Shown piece after piece: positions 1 to 6,714 of a stretch of DNA of 9,603 bases. The stretch is from an uncultured Lachnospiraceae bacterium (GTDB lineage: Bacteria > Bacillota > Clostridia > Lachnospirales > Lachnospiraceae): assembly GCA_937916415.1 (NCBI GenBank), contig CALGGH010000118.1:1-9603 (forward strand). Reading direction: 5' to 3'. The position numbers were made by a program, and so were the translations under genes. The number at the start of each line of letters is the position of its first letter. Position 1 is the first letter of the stretch. The notes beneath the pieces were generated by a model. The model had not been told where the DNA came from. It was given only the letters and a program-made list of their open reading frames with translations, and searched no databases.

Positions 1-58
1 TGTGAATCCAGACAAGCAAAAAGGCAAGATTATTTCGTGACAGTTCCTTACTCTCCAC
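1..58 (-). CDS. possible start of a further operon gene, cut by the left edge
   Basis: An open frame begins with a GTG at 58-56, only 6 bp past the histidine kinase stop, and stays open for 19 codons to the window edge. The visible product would read (M)ESKELSRNNLAFLLVWIH: a short polar start followed by a hydrophobic run that looks like the beginning of a membrane segment. The spacing fits the close packing of the genes upstream. A modest GAGG lies about 12 nt before the GTG, inside the end of the kinase gene, so initiation could depend on translational coupling. The fragment is too short to assign a family, and it could simply be an untranslated tail. Confidence 0.35.
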   Translation of the reverse strand, partial: MESKELSRNNLAFLLVWIH

Positions 59-64
59 TTTACT

Positions 65-2455
65 TCATTGCCTCATCAGTGCCCTGTCGATCACGAGCTT
101 CAGCTCATCGGAATTGACCTCCGAAACAAGCACCCGCATCCTGTCATACACGTCTGCATATTCATCCGGTATCTTTGCGTTCTCCAGTTCGTCCATGACG
201 GATTCTATCAGGTCATAGTCAAAAAGCCCGAGTCCCTCGGATATGGCCATGAGCGCTTCCATGAAGGTATCCTTGTCCATCTCTTCCTTGGGGGAATCGT
301 CCACGATGATCTCTCCGAGCGATTCGCTCAGCGACCTGTACAGTCCAAGCAGCTTTGGCGTATCCCGGTCCACGTATTCCCGGTTGCCGTCTCCGGAAGC
401 TTTTTCCAGGTCCTGTGCCAGCTCGGACAGGTTCATGGCTCCGATCATCCTGGACGTGCTCTTGAGCGAATGCACCTGTATGCGGTAATTTTCCAGGTCA
501 CCGGCCTGCTGGCAGGACTCTATGCGGGCTGAATATTCATCCGTGGTCTTGTAGAATTCCTTCAGCACGTCCTCATATATTTCCGGACCGCCCGAAGTCT
601 CGATGCCGGCGTTCACGTTCAGCAGAGGCAGGTGCCTGAGCGAGGTGATGAGGTCGGACTCCCGGCTCACCGGTTCGTCATCCGGCTCTCCGTCCATCCT
701 GACGATGAGCTCCGGGTTCAGGTACTTGATCAGCATGGCCTCGAGTCTCGCGCTGTCCACCGGCTTGGTGGCATAGTCTGCGAAGCCTTTTTCAATATAC
801 ATCTCCCTGGCGCCGGACACGGCATTTGCAGTCAGCGCTATGACAGGAGTCTCGAACCTGTTTAGGTTAAAACGGTCCGCGTTCATGCGCTCCAGGGTTT
901 CTATTCCGTCGATTCCGGGCATCATGTGATCCAGAAAGATCAGGTCATATTTGATTTTACGCATCAGGCTCAGGGCCTCCATGCCGCTGGATGCGGCGGT
1001 TATCTCCGCCTGGGTCCGCTTGAGCAGCGACGAGAACACCTTGAGGTTGACCGGGATGTCGTCCACCACCAGTATTTTGGCCAGCGGCGCCACGAAGAAT
1101 TCCCGGGCGGTGTCAACCGTGCTCTTGGCCCTCGTGATGGCCTCGTCAAGCGATCCTATGGGATCCCAGTTTTCAACCTCCTGCCTGACGCGGAATGAAA
1201 AGGTGCTGCCGTATCCGTACGTGGACTCAACCTCCAGCGTCGAGCCCATCATGGACAGCAGCGTCCTGGTCAGCGCTATGCCCAGGCCCGTGCCCTCCAC
1301 GTGACGGTTGCGGATCTCTTCTATCCTCTCAAAGGGCGCAAAGAGCTTGTCCATGTCCTCCTCGCGTATGCCCTTGCCGGTGTCCTCCACGGAGACGATG
1401 AGCTCAATCTGATAATCATCCACCTGCACGTAATCCACGCACAGCGTCACGCTGCCCTGATCAGTGTATTTCACGCCGTTGGTCAGCAGGTTCGTGATGA
1501 TCTGCTTGATCCTGACCTCATCTCCAAAAAGTACCCTCGGAAGGGACGGATCAGCCTTGACCTTGAAGCTTAGGCCCTTTTCCTCGGCCCTTATGCCTAT
1601 GATGTTGATCAGGTCATTGAACAGGTTGTCCATGTCGTAAACGACCGGAATGAGTTCCATCTTGCCGGCTTCGATCTTGGAGAAGTCGAGTATGTCATTG
1701 ACGAGGTTTAACAGGGACGTGCCCGAGCTGCGTATGTCACTGGCATATTCGGTGATCACGGCATCACGGCTCTCCCTGAGGATCATCTCATTGAAGCCCA
1801 GCACCGCGTTGATGGGCGTCCTGATCTCATGTGACATGTTGGCCAGGAAGTCACTCTTGGACCTGTTGGCCCTGATGGCATCCTCACGCTTGGCTCCGAC
1901 CACCTTGATAAGCTCGTTCACGGTCTGCGTGCTCTCCAGGCTGTCACGAGCCCTCTCCTGATACAGGTTCAGGCTGACGTTGAGCGCCACGAATAACGTC
2001 GTCAGGACGATGGCATTGATCACCAGGTCCCTGACGGGATAAACGCTCACGAAGTCATTGGTAAAAAGCCGTATGAATGGCGCTGACGCAAATATCTCCA
2101 CCAGATATGCCGCATACAGCGAAACCAGCATCTTGCGCTTCCTGAACAGATTGATGCCCATGAGCGTCAGCATCATGTACGGAAACATGTTGCGGTTGCT
2201 GAAATTGACGACGATCGTCAGGATGCCCAGCATGGCGTAGACGCAAACTATGGTGACCCTAAAGATCATTCCGTTGATGTCCATGGTCAGGTTGCCGATG
2301 AGCAGCATGATGAGCCCAACGGTCAGCGCCATGTTGATGGCCACGGCATAACCGCTCAGAGCCCCTTCGTTTAATTCGACCAGGATTAAAAAGATGATTA
2401 TGCAAACGGTGGCACAGAGGGTATTGGCCGCGATTCCGATCTTGTTGTCCTTCAT
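65..2455 (-). CDS. membrane hybrid histidine kinase with receiver and HPt domains
   Basis: This 796-residue protein is a self-contained phosphorelay: it autophosphorylates on His and passes phosphate to an internal receiver Asp and then to an HPt His. Residues 1 to about 165 hold about six hydrophobic segments with short loops and no sizeable extracellular domain. A short linker leads to the HisKA domain (FLANMSHEIRTP, His209). The ATPase domain has an N box (NLLTNGVKYT, Asn326), a G1 box (EDTGKGI, about 357-363), an F box (LFAPF) and a G2 box (GTGLG, 388-392). The receiver has acidic residues 465-466, phospho-acceptor Asp509 (FLDHMMPG), Thr542 and Lys564 (TKP). The HPt domain has VHSLKSTSRMIGA with His662. 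An acidic helical tail of about 75 residues follows. All catalytic residues seen are intact. The start overlaps the preceding stop by 4 bp and follows a strong GGAGGTGA at 2459-2466. The signal sensed and the output regulator are not evident; no DNA-binding response regulator lies in the window. Confidence 0.95.
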   Translation of the reverse strand: MKDNKIGIAANTLCATVCIIIFLILVELNEGALSGYAVAINMALTVGLIMLLIGNLTMDINGMIFRVTIVCVYAMLGILTIVVNFSNRNMFPYMMLTLMGINLFRKRKMLVSLYAAYLVEIFASAPFIRLFTNDFVSVYPVRDLVINAIVLTTLFVALNVSLNLYQERARDSLESTQTVNELIKVVGAKREDAIRANRSKSDFLANMSHEIRTPINAVLGFNEMILRESRDAVITEYASDIRSSGTSLLNLVNDILDFSKIEAGKMELIPVVYDMDNLFNDLINIIGIRAEEKGLSFKVKADPSLPRVLFGDEVRIKQIITNLLTNGVKYTDQGSVTLCVDYVQVDDYQIELIVSVEDTGKGIREEDMDKLFAPFERIEEIRNRHVEGTGLGIALTRTLLSMMGSTLEVESTYGYGSTFSFRVRQEVENWDPIGSLDEAITRAKSTVDTAREFFVAPLAKILVVDDIPVNLKVFSSLLKRTQAEITAASSGMEALSLMRKIKYDLIFLDHMMPGIDGIETLERMNADRFNLNRFETPVIALTANAVSGAREMYIEKGFADYATKPVDSARLEAMLIKYLNPELIVRMDGEPDDEPVSRESDLITSLRHLPLLNVNAGIETSGGPEIYEDVLKEFYKTTDEYSARIESCQQAGDLENYRIQVHSLKSTSRMIGAMNLSELAQDLEKASGDGNREYVDRDTPKLLGLYRSLSESLGEIIVDDSPKEEMDKDTFMEALMAISEGLGLFDYDLIESVMDELENAKIPDEYADVYDRMRVLVSEVNSDELKLVIDRALMRQ

Positions 2456-3357
2456 CGGTCACCTCCGTCCGGAACCACCAGCCTGAGTCCCTGCTTCACG
2501 ACCTCGATCCTCCACTCCGGAGCGGCGAAAAGCTTGCTGTCAAGACTGCAGAGAACGGGCTGTCCGTTGACGTGACGAACCTTGATCGACTCCACCTGAC
2601 GGTCTATGTAATGCTTATCCGGATAACGGGCGGGAATGCCCCTGAAAATCCTGAAATAATACATGAACCTCGAAAAGAATTCCGGACGGTATATGCCGCG
2701 AAGGGTTGCTGCCCCGTCCGTAACGTCGTTATTGTCAGAATACCTGAGCCCCCCGTACACGACAGGCACGTTGCCCAGATAGAGCGACGTGACCCTCCTG
2801 ACCTGATCCCTGCCCCCAAACTCCAGGTTCAATAAAACGTTGGGAGATACGATGAGTGAATATAAAACCGAAATGAGCCATGGAATGATCCGACCGAATA
2901 TGCGCAGCGAGTCAATGGAATCATGAACCTTGCATATGTAGGCATCCAGTCCGAAGGAAACACTGTTTAATGCAATGCCGTGATTCGTCCTCAGATAATC
3001 CACGTGCATGACCTTGCCGTCTATCAGGGCCTCTACGTCCTTAAACCCATCCATGTCTCCTATGGCCGACAGATACTGCACCGGTTCCTCGGGAACTATG
3101 GCCAGTTCTATCTTGCTGACGTCGCTGATCCCATCCAGCACGTTACGCGCCGAAGTGGTGTTGCCGCAGCAGTATATGCGCAGCTGCTCACCTTCAAAGA
3201 TGTTCTCTACGGTACGGGCCAGTTCGGTCTCGTCTCCCGCAACCCCTGTGGTAAAAACATAATAAGTAAGATCCGGTATGCGCGCAAGCCTGTCCCTGAG
3301 CTGATTATAGAAATCCGGTGCGGAATGTTCCGGATTGACAATGAATACGTGAACCAT
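2452..3357 (-). CDS. diacylglycerol kinase-fold protein, probable pseudokinase
   Basis: This 301-residue protein has the length and layout of the DagK/YegS/BmrU lipid kinase family, which phosphorylates diacylglycerol or related lipids at the membrane. Matches to the family pattern are the start MVHVFIVNPEHS, a GI segment at 76-77, NSVSFGLDAYI (131-141), YLGNVPVVYGG (193-203) and a DG at 214-215. The functional motifs are missing. The nucleotide-binding GGDGT is GNTTS (65-69), the GTGND loop after the Pro is EEPVQ (90-94), and the C-terminal DGE, which in characterised members carries the proposed general base, is NGQ (264-266). The reading frame is otherwise intact, so this is divergence and not decay. 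A hydrophobic stretch at about 152-172 may contact membrane. The start has an AGAGAGG just upstream. The gene lies 14 bp after the glucosidase and overlaps the sensor kinase by 4 bp. A lipid-binding or regulatory role is inferred; divergent activity cannot be excluded. Confidence 0.75.
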   Translation of the reverse strand: MVHVFIVNPEHSAPDFYNQLRDRLARIPDLTYYVFTTGVAGDETELARTVENIFEGEQLRIYCCGNTTSARNVLDGISDVSKIELAIVPEEPVQYLSAIGDMDGFKDVEALIDGKVMHVDYLRTNHGIALNSVSFGLDAYICKVHDSIDSLRIFGRIIPWLISVLYSLIVSPNVLLNLEFGGRDQVRRVTSLYLGNVPVVYGGLRYSDNNDVTDGAATLRGIYRPEFFSRFMYYFRIFRGIPARYPDKHYIDRQVESIKVRHVNGQPVLCSLDSKLFAAPEWRIEVVKQGLRLVVPDGGDR

Positions 3358-3371
3358 GGAACCTCTCTTTT

Positions 3372-5042
3372 TTATGAAATCCTAAGCACCATAGCTTCAT
3401 ACGGATAAAGCCTGAAGCCGGGGGAATGCAGGTCGTATTCCCTGCCCTGCTCGCGTTCCCGGGGATAATTGGTGAGAATGAGCCTGCACCTGATGCCCCT
3501 GAACTGCTTGGGCAATATGACGGGCAGCCTTTCCCTCGCAAAGGAACAGATGATCAGATAAGTCTCTCCGTCCAGGCTGCGGGAATATACGTAAAAGTTC
3601 GGATCGCCGTGATAATACTCCCTGTATTCCCCAAAAAGCAGGGCCGGACTTGACTGCCTTATCCTGATGCACTGCCTGTAATAATTGAGTATGCTGTCTG
3701 CCTCAGCGTCCTGTTTGGCAACGTTGACGGAGACGTAATTGGGATTTACCGTGAACCAGGGATCCCCCTCTGAGAAGCCCGCGTTCCTGCTTCCATCCCA
3801 CTGCACTGGCGTACGCGACGAATCCCGGCTCGACAAATGTATCCTGTGAAGCCTGCTTTCTATGCTGTCCTTCAGATGATAGGTGTAAAAGTTATTTTTG
3901 GAGGACACGTCCTTGTACTGATCAATGGAGGACAGGCGGATGTTGGTCATGCCGATCTCCTGCCCCTGATAGATGAAGGGCGTCCCCTTGAGGAAAAGAT
4001 ATGCCGTGGCCAGCATGGTGCCGCTCTCGCGGTGATGCTTTTCGCTGCCGTACCTGCTGATGACCCTGGGATGGTCATGGTTTTCCAGATACAGGGTATT
4101 CCACGCCTTGCCCTCCAGGGAATACTGCCATTTTGAAAAAGCCTTTTTGAGCCGAACCAGCTTAAATGGCAGGTGCAAGTACTCGGTAAAAAGGCAGTCG
4201 GCCGTCATGTGGTCAAAGGAAAACATCATGTCCAGCGACTTGCGCCTGCCGGTCAGGTACTTTAGTGCGGAGCTGACCGTGGTCATCGGTCCCTCGCCTA
4301 TCTGCACTGCGTTGTATTCGTTGCAGACGTCCCTGAATTCCTGCATGTACTCATGGATATGGGGGCCGTCCTTGTAATATCTCATTTCTCCGATTATCGG
4401 AAGTATCCCCAGACTGTTCGGCAGTCCCTCCTTTTTGGAAATGAAATTGATGACGTCCTCCCTGAAGCCGTCAACGCCCATCTCCAGCCAGAACCTGAGG
4501 ATCTTTTTGACTTCTTCCCTGACCTTGGGGTTGTCCATGTTGAGATCCGGCTGCTTCCTGGCAAAAAGATGCAGGTAATACTGTCCCCTGCTCTCATCAT
4601 ATTCCCAGGCCTTGCCCTCGAGCACCGAACTCCAGTTGTTGGGCTTGTCCCTCCAGATGTAATAGTCGCTGTAGGGATTGTCCCCGGACTTGCGGCTCTC
4701 CACGAACCACGGATGTTCATCCGACGTATGGTTCACCACCAGGTCCATGATGACCCTGATCCCCAGCTCATGTGCCCGGTCCAGCACCTTTTGGAACTGG
4801 TCCAGGTCACCGTATTCAGGATGAATGTTGCAGTAATCCGATATGTCGTATCCGTAATCCGCATTGGGTGAGGGATACAGGGGACTGAACCAGATTGCAT
4901 TCACTCCCAGTGACTGCAGATACTCCAGCTTGTCATAAACGCCGTACAGATCGCCGATGCCGTCACCGTTGCCATCCTTGAAGCTGCGTACCCATATCTG
5001 ATAAAAAACGGCCGTCTTGAACCAATCCCTGGATTCATTCAT
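3372..5042 (-). CDS. GH13 alpha-glucosidase, oligo-1,6-glucosidase type
   Basis: This 556-residue glycoside hydrolase has the usual length for subfamily GH13_31 (oligo-1,6-glucosidase, dextran glucosidase, isomaltase). It has no signal peptide and is therefore expected in the cytoplasm, cutting short alpha-glucosides from the non-reducing end. The barrel starts at FYQIWVRSF, with the NGDGIGDL loop after it. Conserved region I is DLVVNHTSDEH (100-110). Region II is GFREDVINF with nucleophile Asp196, region III is QIGEGP with acid/base Glu250, and region IV is ENHDHPR with Asp323. QPDLN (164-168) is also present. Val197 right after the nucleophile is the residue associated with alpha-1,6 preference; alpha-1,4 enzymes usually have Ala there. 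The C-terminal beta domain is present. The common wordings GFRMDV, GEMPG and NHDQPR are altered outside the catalytic residues. The start overlaps the glycosyltransferase stop by 8 bp. Trehalose-6-phosphate hydrolase or sucrose-active relatives are alternatives within the same fold. Confidence 0.9.
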   Translation of the reverse strand: MNESRDWFKTAVFYQIWVRSFKDGNGDGIGDLYGVYDKLEYLQSLGVNAIWFSPLYPSPNADYGYDISDYCNIHPEYGDLDQFQKVLDRAHELGIRVIMDLVVNHTSDEHPWFVESRKSGDNPYSDYYIWRDKPNNWSSVLEGKAWEYDESRGQYYLHLFARKQPDLNMDNPKVREEVKKILRFWLEMGVDGFREDVINFISKKEGLPNSLGILPIIGEMRYYKDGPHIHEYMQEFRDVCNEYNAVQIGEGPMTTVSSALKYLTGRRKSLDMMFSFDHMTADCLFTEYLHLPFKLVRLKKAFSKWQYSLEGKAWNTLYLENHDHPRVISRYGSEKHHRESGTMLATAYLFLKGTPFIYQGQEIGMTNIRLSSIDQYKDVSSKNNFYTYHLKDSIESRLHRIHLSSRDSSRTPVQWDGSRNAGFSEGDPWFTVNPNYVSVNVAKQDAEADSILNYYRQCIRIRQSSPALLFGEYREYYHGDPNFYVYSRSLDGETYLIICSFARERLPVILPKQFRGIRCRLILTNYPREREQGREYDLHSPGFRLYPYEAMVLRIS

Positions 5043-6372
5043 TGTTCTGCATCATTCCCTCGTACTTCTCATATATCCTGTAGAAGTCAGACTGTATGGT
5101 ATTGCGTATGTTACGTGGGACGCTCACTATCCTGGAAAGCCTCTCCGCCACCTCTGCCGCAGTTTCGAGCAGGTAATCAGACTTGTGCCTGCGCCGGCGG
5201 ACCAGCGTGCCGTCCTCAAGCATTTCCCTGATCTCCCCGTACCTCTCATAGGCGTTGTTTACGCTGGTCTCCCAGGAAACGTATATTTCATCCATCGCGC
5301 GGTCGCCTACCCGGTGCACCCTGTCCATGTCCTTGCAGACCTCCATGAGCAGGTCAGCCATTGACCTCGCGTTTTCTTCTATGAGGTAACCGTTCCTGCC
5401 GTCCGTGATGCCCTCGGCCGCACATGAATCCTTGATCAGCACGGAAGCGAGGCCGCATGCGGAGGCCTCACGCACCACTATGCCGTTGGTGTCATACGTG
5501 GAAGGGAACAGAAACAAGTCCGCCCTGGTATTGTATGCCCTGAGCGCCTCACGGTCATGCACGGAACCGGTAAAGATCACCTTGTTGCTTATGCCAAGGC
5601 TCTCGGCAGTGGCTTTCAGCTCGTCCGAATCCAGTCCGCTCCCGACGAGGATGCATCGGTAATCAAAGTCCGCATCGGACAGAAGCTTCATCGCGTCAAG
5701 GATTATCGGCAGACCCTTGTATTTCATGATCCTGCCCACAAACAGGAACACCGGCACTCCCCCGGGCAGGTCCAGGCCGCCCGTAACCTCAGCCACCTTT
5801 TCGTCAGTGGCCCTGCCGCGTTCAAAGTCAACTCCGTTGAACATCACCCGGTATTCGCCCTCGTATCCGAGCGACTTCAGGTTGGCCCCGGCGCCATCCG
5901 ACACCACCCAGACCTCGTCACAGGCGGAAATGTTGCTCACCATGGCACGTATGGTTTCCTTTTTGAGGAATCCGTCGCCCACGGCGCGCGTGATGTCCAC
6001 GTCAAACTTGGTATGATAGGTAAATATGACCGGTGCCCCGGTCTCATACTGCAGTATCCTGGCCATCAGCGTCGACGATGCCGGACAGTGCGTATGCACG
6101 ATGTCAGGTCCGAATTCGGCGATCTCATTGATCTCACGGATGGACAGCGAATATCCGGTCCTGTATCCGGACACGAGCTTGCTGGTGTCTATGCTCGGGT
6201 AGGTGATGACGCGGTAAGGATATCCGGAATAATCAGCATCGGGATATCTGGGCGTCGCAACCACTACCTCCGAGTCAGGACGGTCCTGTATGATGCGGGC
6301 ATAATTCATGACGGTATTGGCAACACCGTCAATGACGGGGGGAAAAGAGTCATTCAACAGACATACTTTCAT
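5035..6372 (-). CDS. GT4 family glycosyltransferase
   Basis: This 445-residue GT-B fold retaining glycosyltransferase transfers a sugar from a nucleotide donor to an acceptor that cannot be read from sequence. The N-terminal half begins MKVCLLNDSFPPVIDGVANT, with the glycine-containing acceptor-side loop, HTHCP (93-97) and FTYHTKFD (117-124). The donor half has FVGRIMKYKG (211-220), whose Arg and Lys bind the donor phosphates, and FPSTYDTNGIVVREASACG (289-307). The family E-x7-E pair appears as Asp294 and Glu302, a conservative change at the first position. An extra tail of about 60 residues (from 385, with VRRRRHKSDY) is basic and could bind membrane. The closest functional model is the group of diacylglycerol glucosyltransferases and related GT4 enzymes, and the neighbouring DAG kinase-fold gene favours a glycolipid role; this is inference. 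Its ATG overlaps the stop of the metallochaperone gene (ATGA), with no strong ribosome site of its own, so translation is probably coupled. Confidence 0.9.
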   Translation of the reverse strand: MKVCLLNDSFPPVIDGVANTVMNYARIIQDRPDSEVVVATPRYPDADYSGYPYRVITYPSIDTSKLVSGYRTGYSLSIREINEIAEFGPDIVHTHCPASSTLMARILQYETGAPVIFTYHTKFDVDITRAVGDGFLKKETIRAMVSNISACDEVWVVSDGAGANLKSLGYEGEYRVMFNGVDFERGRATDEKVAEVTGGLDLPGGVPVFLFVGRIMKYKGLPIILDAMKLLSDADFDYRCILVGSGLDSDELKATAESLGISNKVIFTGSVHDREALRAYNTRADLFLFPSTYDTNGIVVREASACGLASVLIKDSCAAEGITDGRNGYLIEENARSMADLLMEVCKDMDRVHRVGDRAMDEIYVSWETSVNNAYERYGEIREMLEDGTLVRRRRHKSDYLLETAAEVAERLSRIVSVPRNIRNTIQSDFYRIYEKYEGMMQNNE

Positions 6373-6626
6373 TTCTTGAACCCAAAAAGTCCCTTCTTTT
6401 CCACAGTCTCGCTGTTTACGGAAACAAACGTGTATCCGGTCTCTTCTATGGCGCTTTTAAGCTTGTCCTCGTCGACCTCGCCTTCCGTCACGAAGGTCGC
6501 TTCCTTCTTGACGTGTGAAGCAGCTACCTTTTTGGCATCGGGAAATACCTTGCGGATCGCGTCATTTACGTGAGCCTCGCACATTCCGCACGTCATGCCG
6601 TCAATCTGAACCGTTGTCTTGATCAT
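6369..6626 (-). CDS. small HMA-domain metallochaperone, CopZ-like
   Basis: This is an 85-residue heavy-metal-associated domain protein. The domain has a ferredoxin-like fold and carries Cu(I), or sometimes another soft metal, between transporters and targets in the cytosol. The binding site is GMTCGMCEAHV (10-20), with Cys13 and Cys16 in the MxCxxC loop, followed by the expected helix (VNDAIRKVFPD) and a C-terminal strand (GYTFVSV). The last 15 residues (ETVEKKGLFGFKK region) are an extra Lys-rich tail beyond the usual domain of about 70 residues. A clear AGGAGG lies 9 nt before the ATG. No copper ATPase or CsoR/CopY regulator is next to it; the gene instead overlaps a glycosyltransferase by 4 bp and appears to lead that operon, which is unusual for this family. 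The metal is not determined by sequence. Confidence 0.9.
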   Translation of the reverse strand: MIKTTVQIDGMTCGMCEAHVNDAIRKVFPDAKKVAASHVKKEATFVTEGEVDEDKLKSAIEETGYTFVSVNSETVEKKGLFGFKK

Positions 6627-6675
6627 TGTGTCATTCCTCCTTATTGAATCTATTTATCCTAAGCCCGTAATGATC

Positions 6676-6700
6676 AGGGGAAACGCTGACTCATTCCCCT
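6676..6700. repeat. inverted repeat ahead of the metallochaperone gene
   Basis: AGGGGAA at 6676-6682 pairs perfectly with TTCCCCT at 6694-6700 around an 11-nt loop. It lies in the 88-bp gap between the tcdA stop and the metallochaperone start. No T-run follows it on the minus strand, so it is not a standard terminator. It could be a mRNA hairpin that trims or protects the tcdA end, or a dyad operator for the operon that starts just downstream. I see no confident -35/-10 pair in this gap. Confidence 0.5.
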
Positions 6701-6714
6701 TCCCGCGATCCTGG

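Noticed and set aside
2452..3357. Broken pseudogene of a lipid kinase
   Set aside because: The frame is intact with a ribosome site, normal length and a 4-bp coupled overlap to the next gene; motif loss without frame damage suggests a changed role.
4353..4871. Plus-strand open frame of 172 codons
   Set aside because: It mirrors conserved GH13 regions on the minus strand; its product has no recognisable domain.
5557..6573. Long plus-strand open frame of 338 codons
   Set aside because: It lies wholly opposite the GT4 and metallochaperone genes, its product is rich in His, Arg, Gly and Val with no motif, and the minus-strand genes carry clear family motifs. It is an antisense shadow.
6676..6700. 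Inverted repeat as tcdA terminator
   Set aside because: The stem is only 7 bp and no T-run follows on the minus strand.
6627..6714. Known copper regulator box (CopY or CsoR type)
   Set aside because: I do not see the TACAnnTGTA core of CopY, and the G/C dyad does not match a CsoR site well enough to name it.
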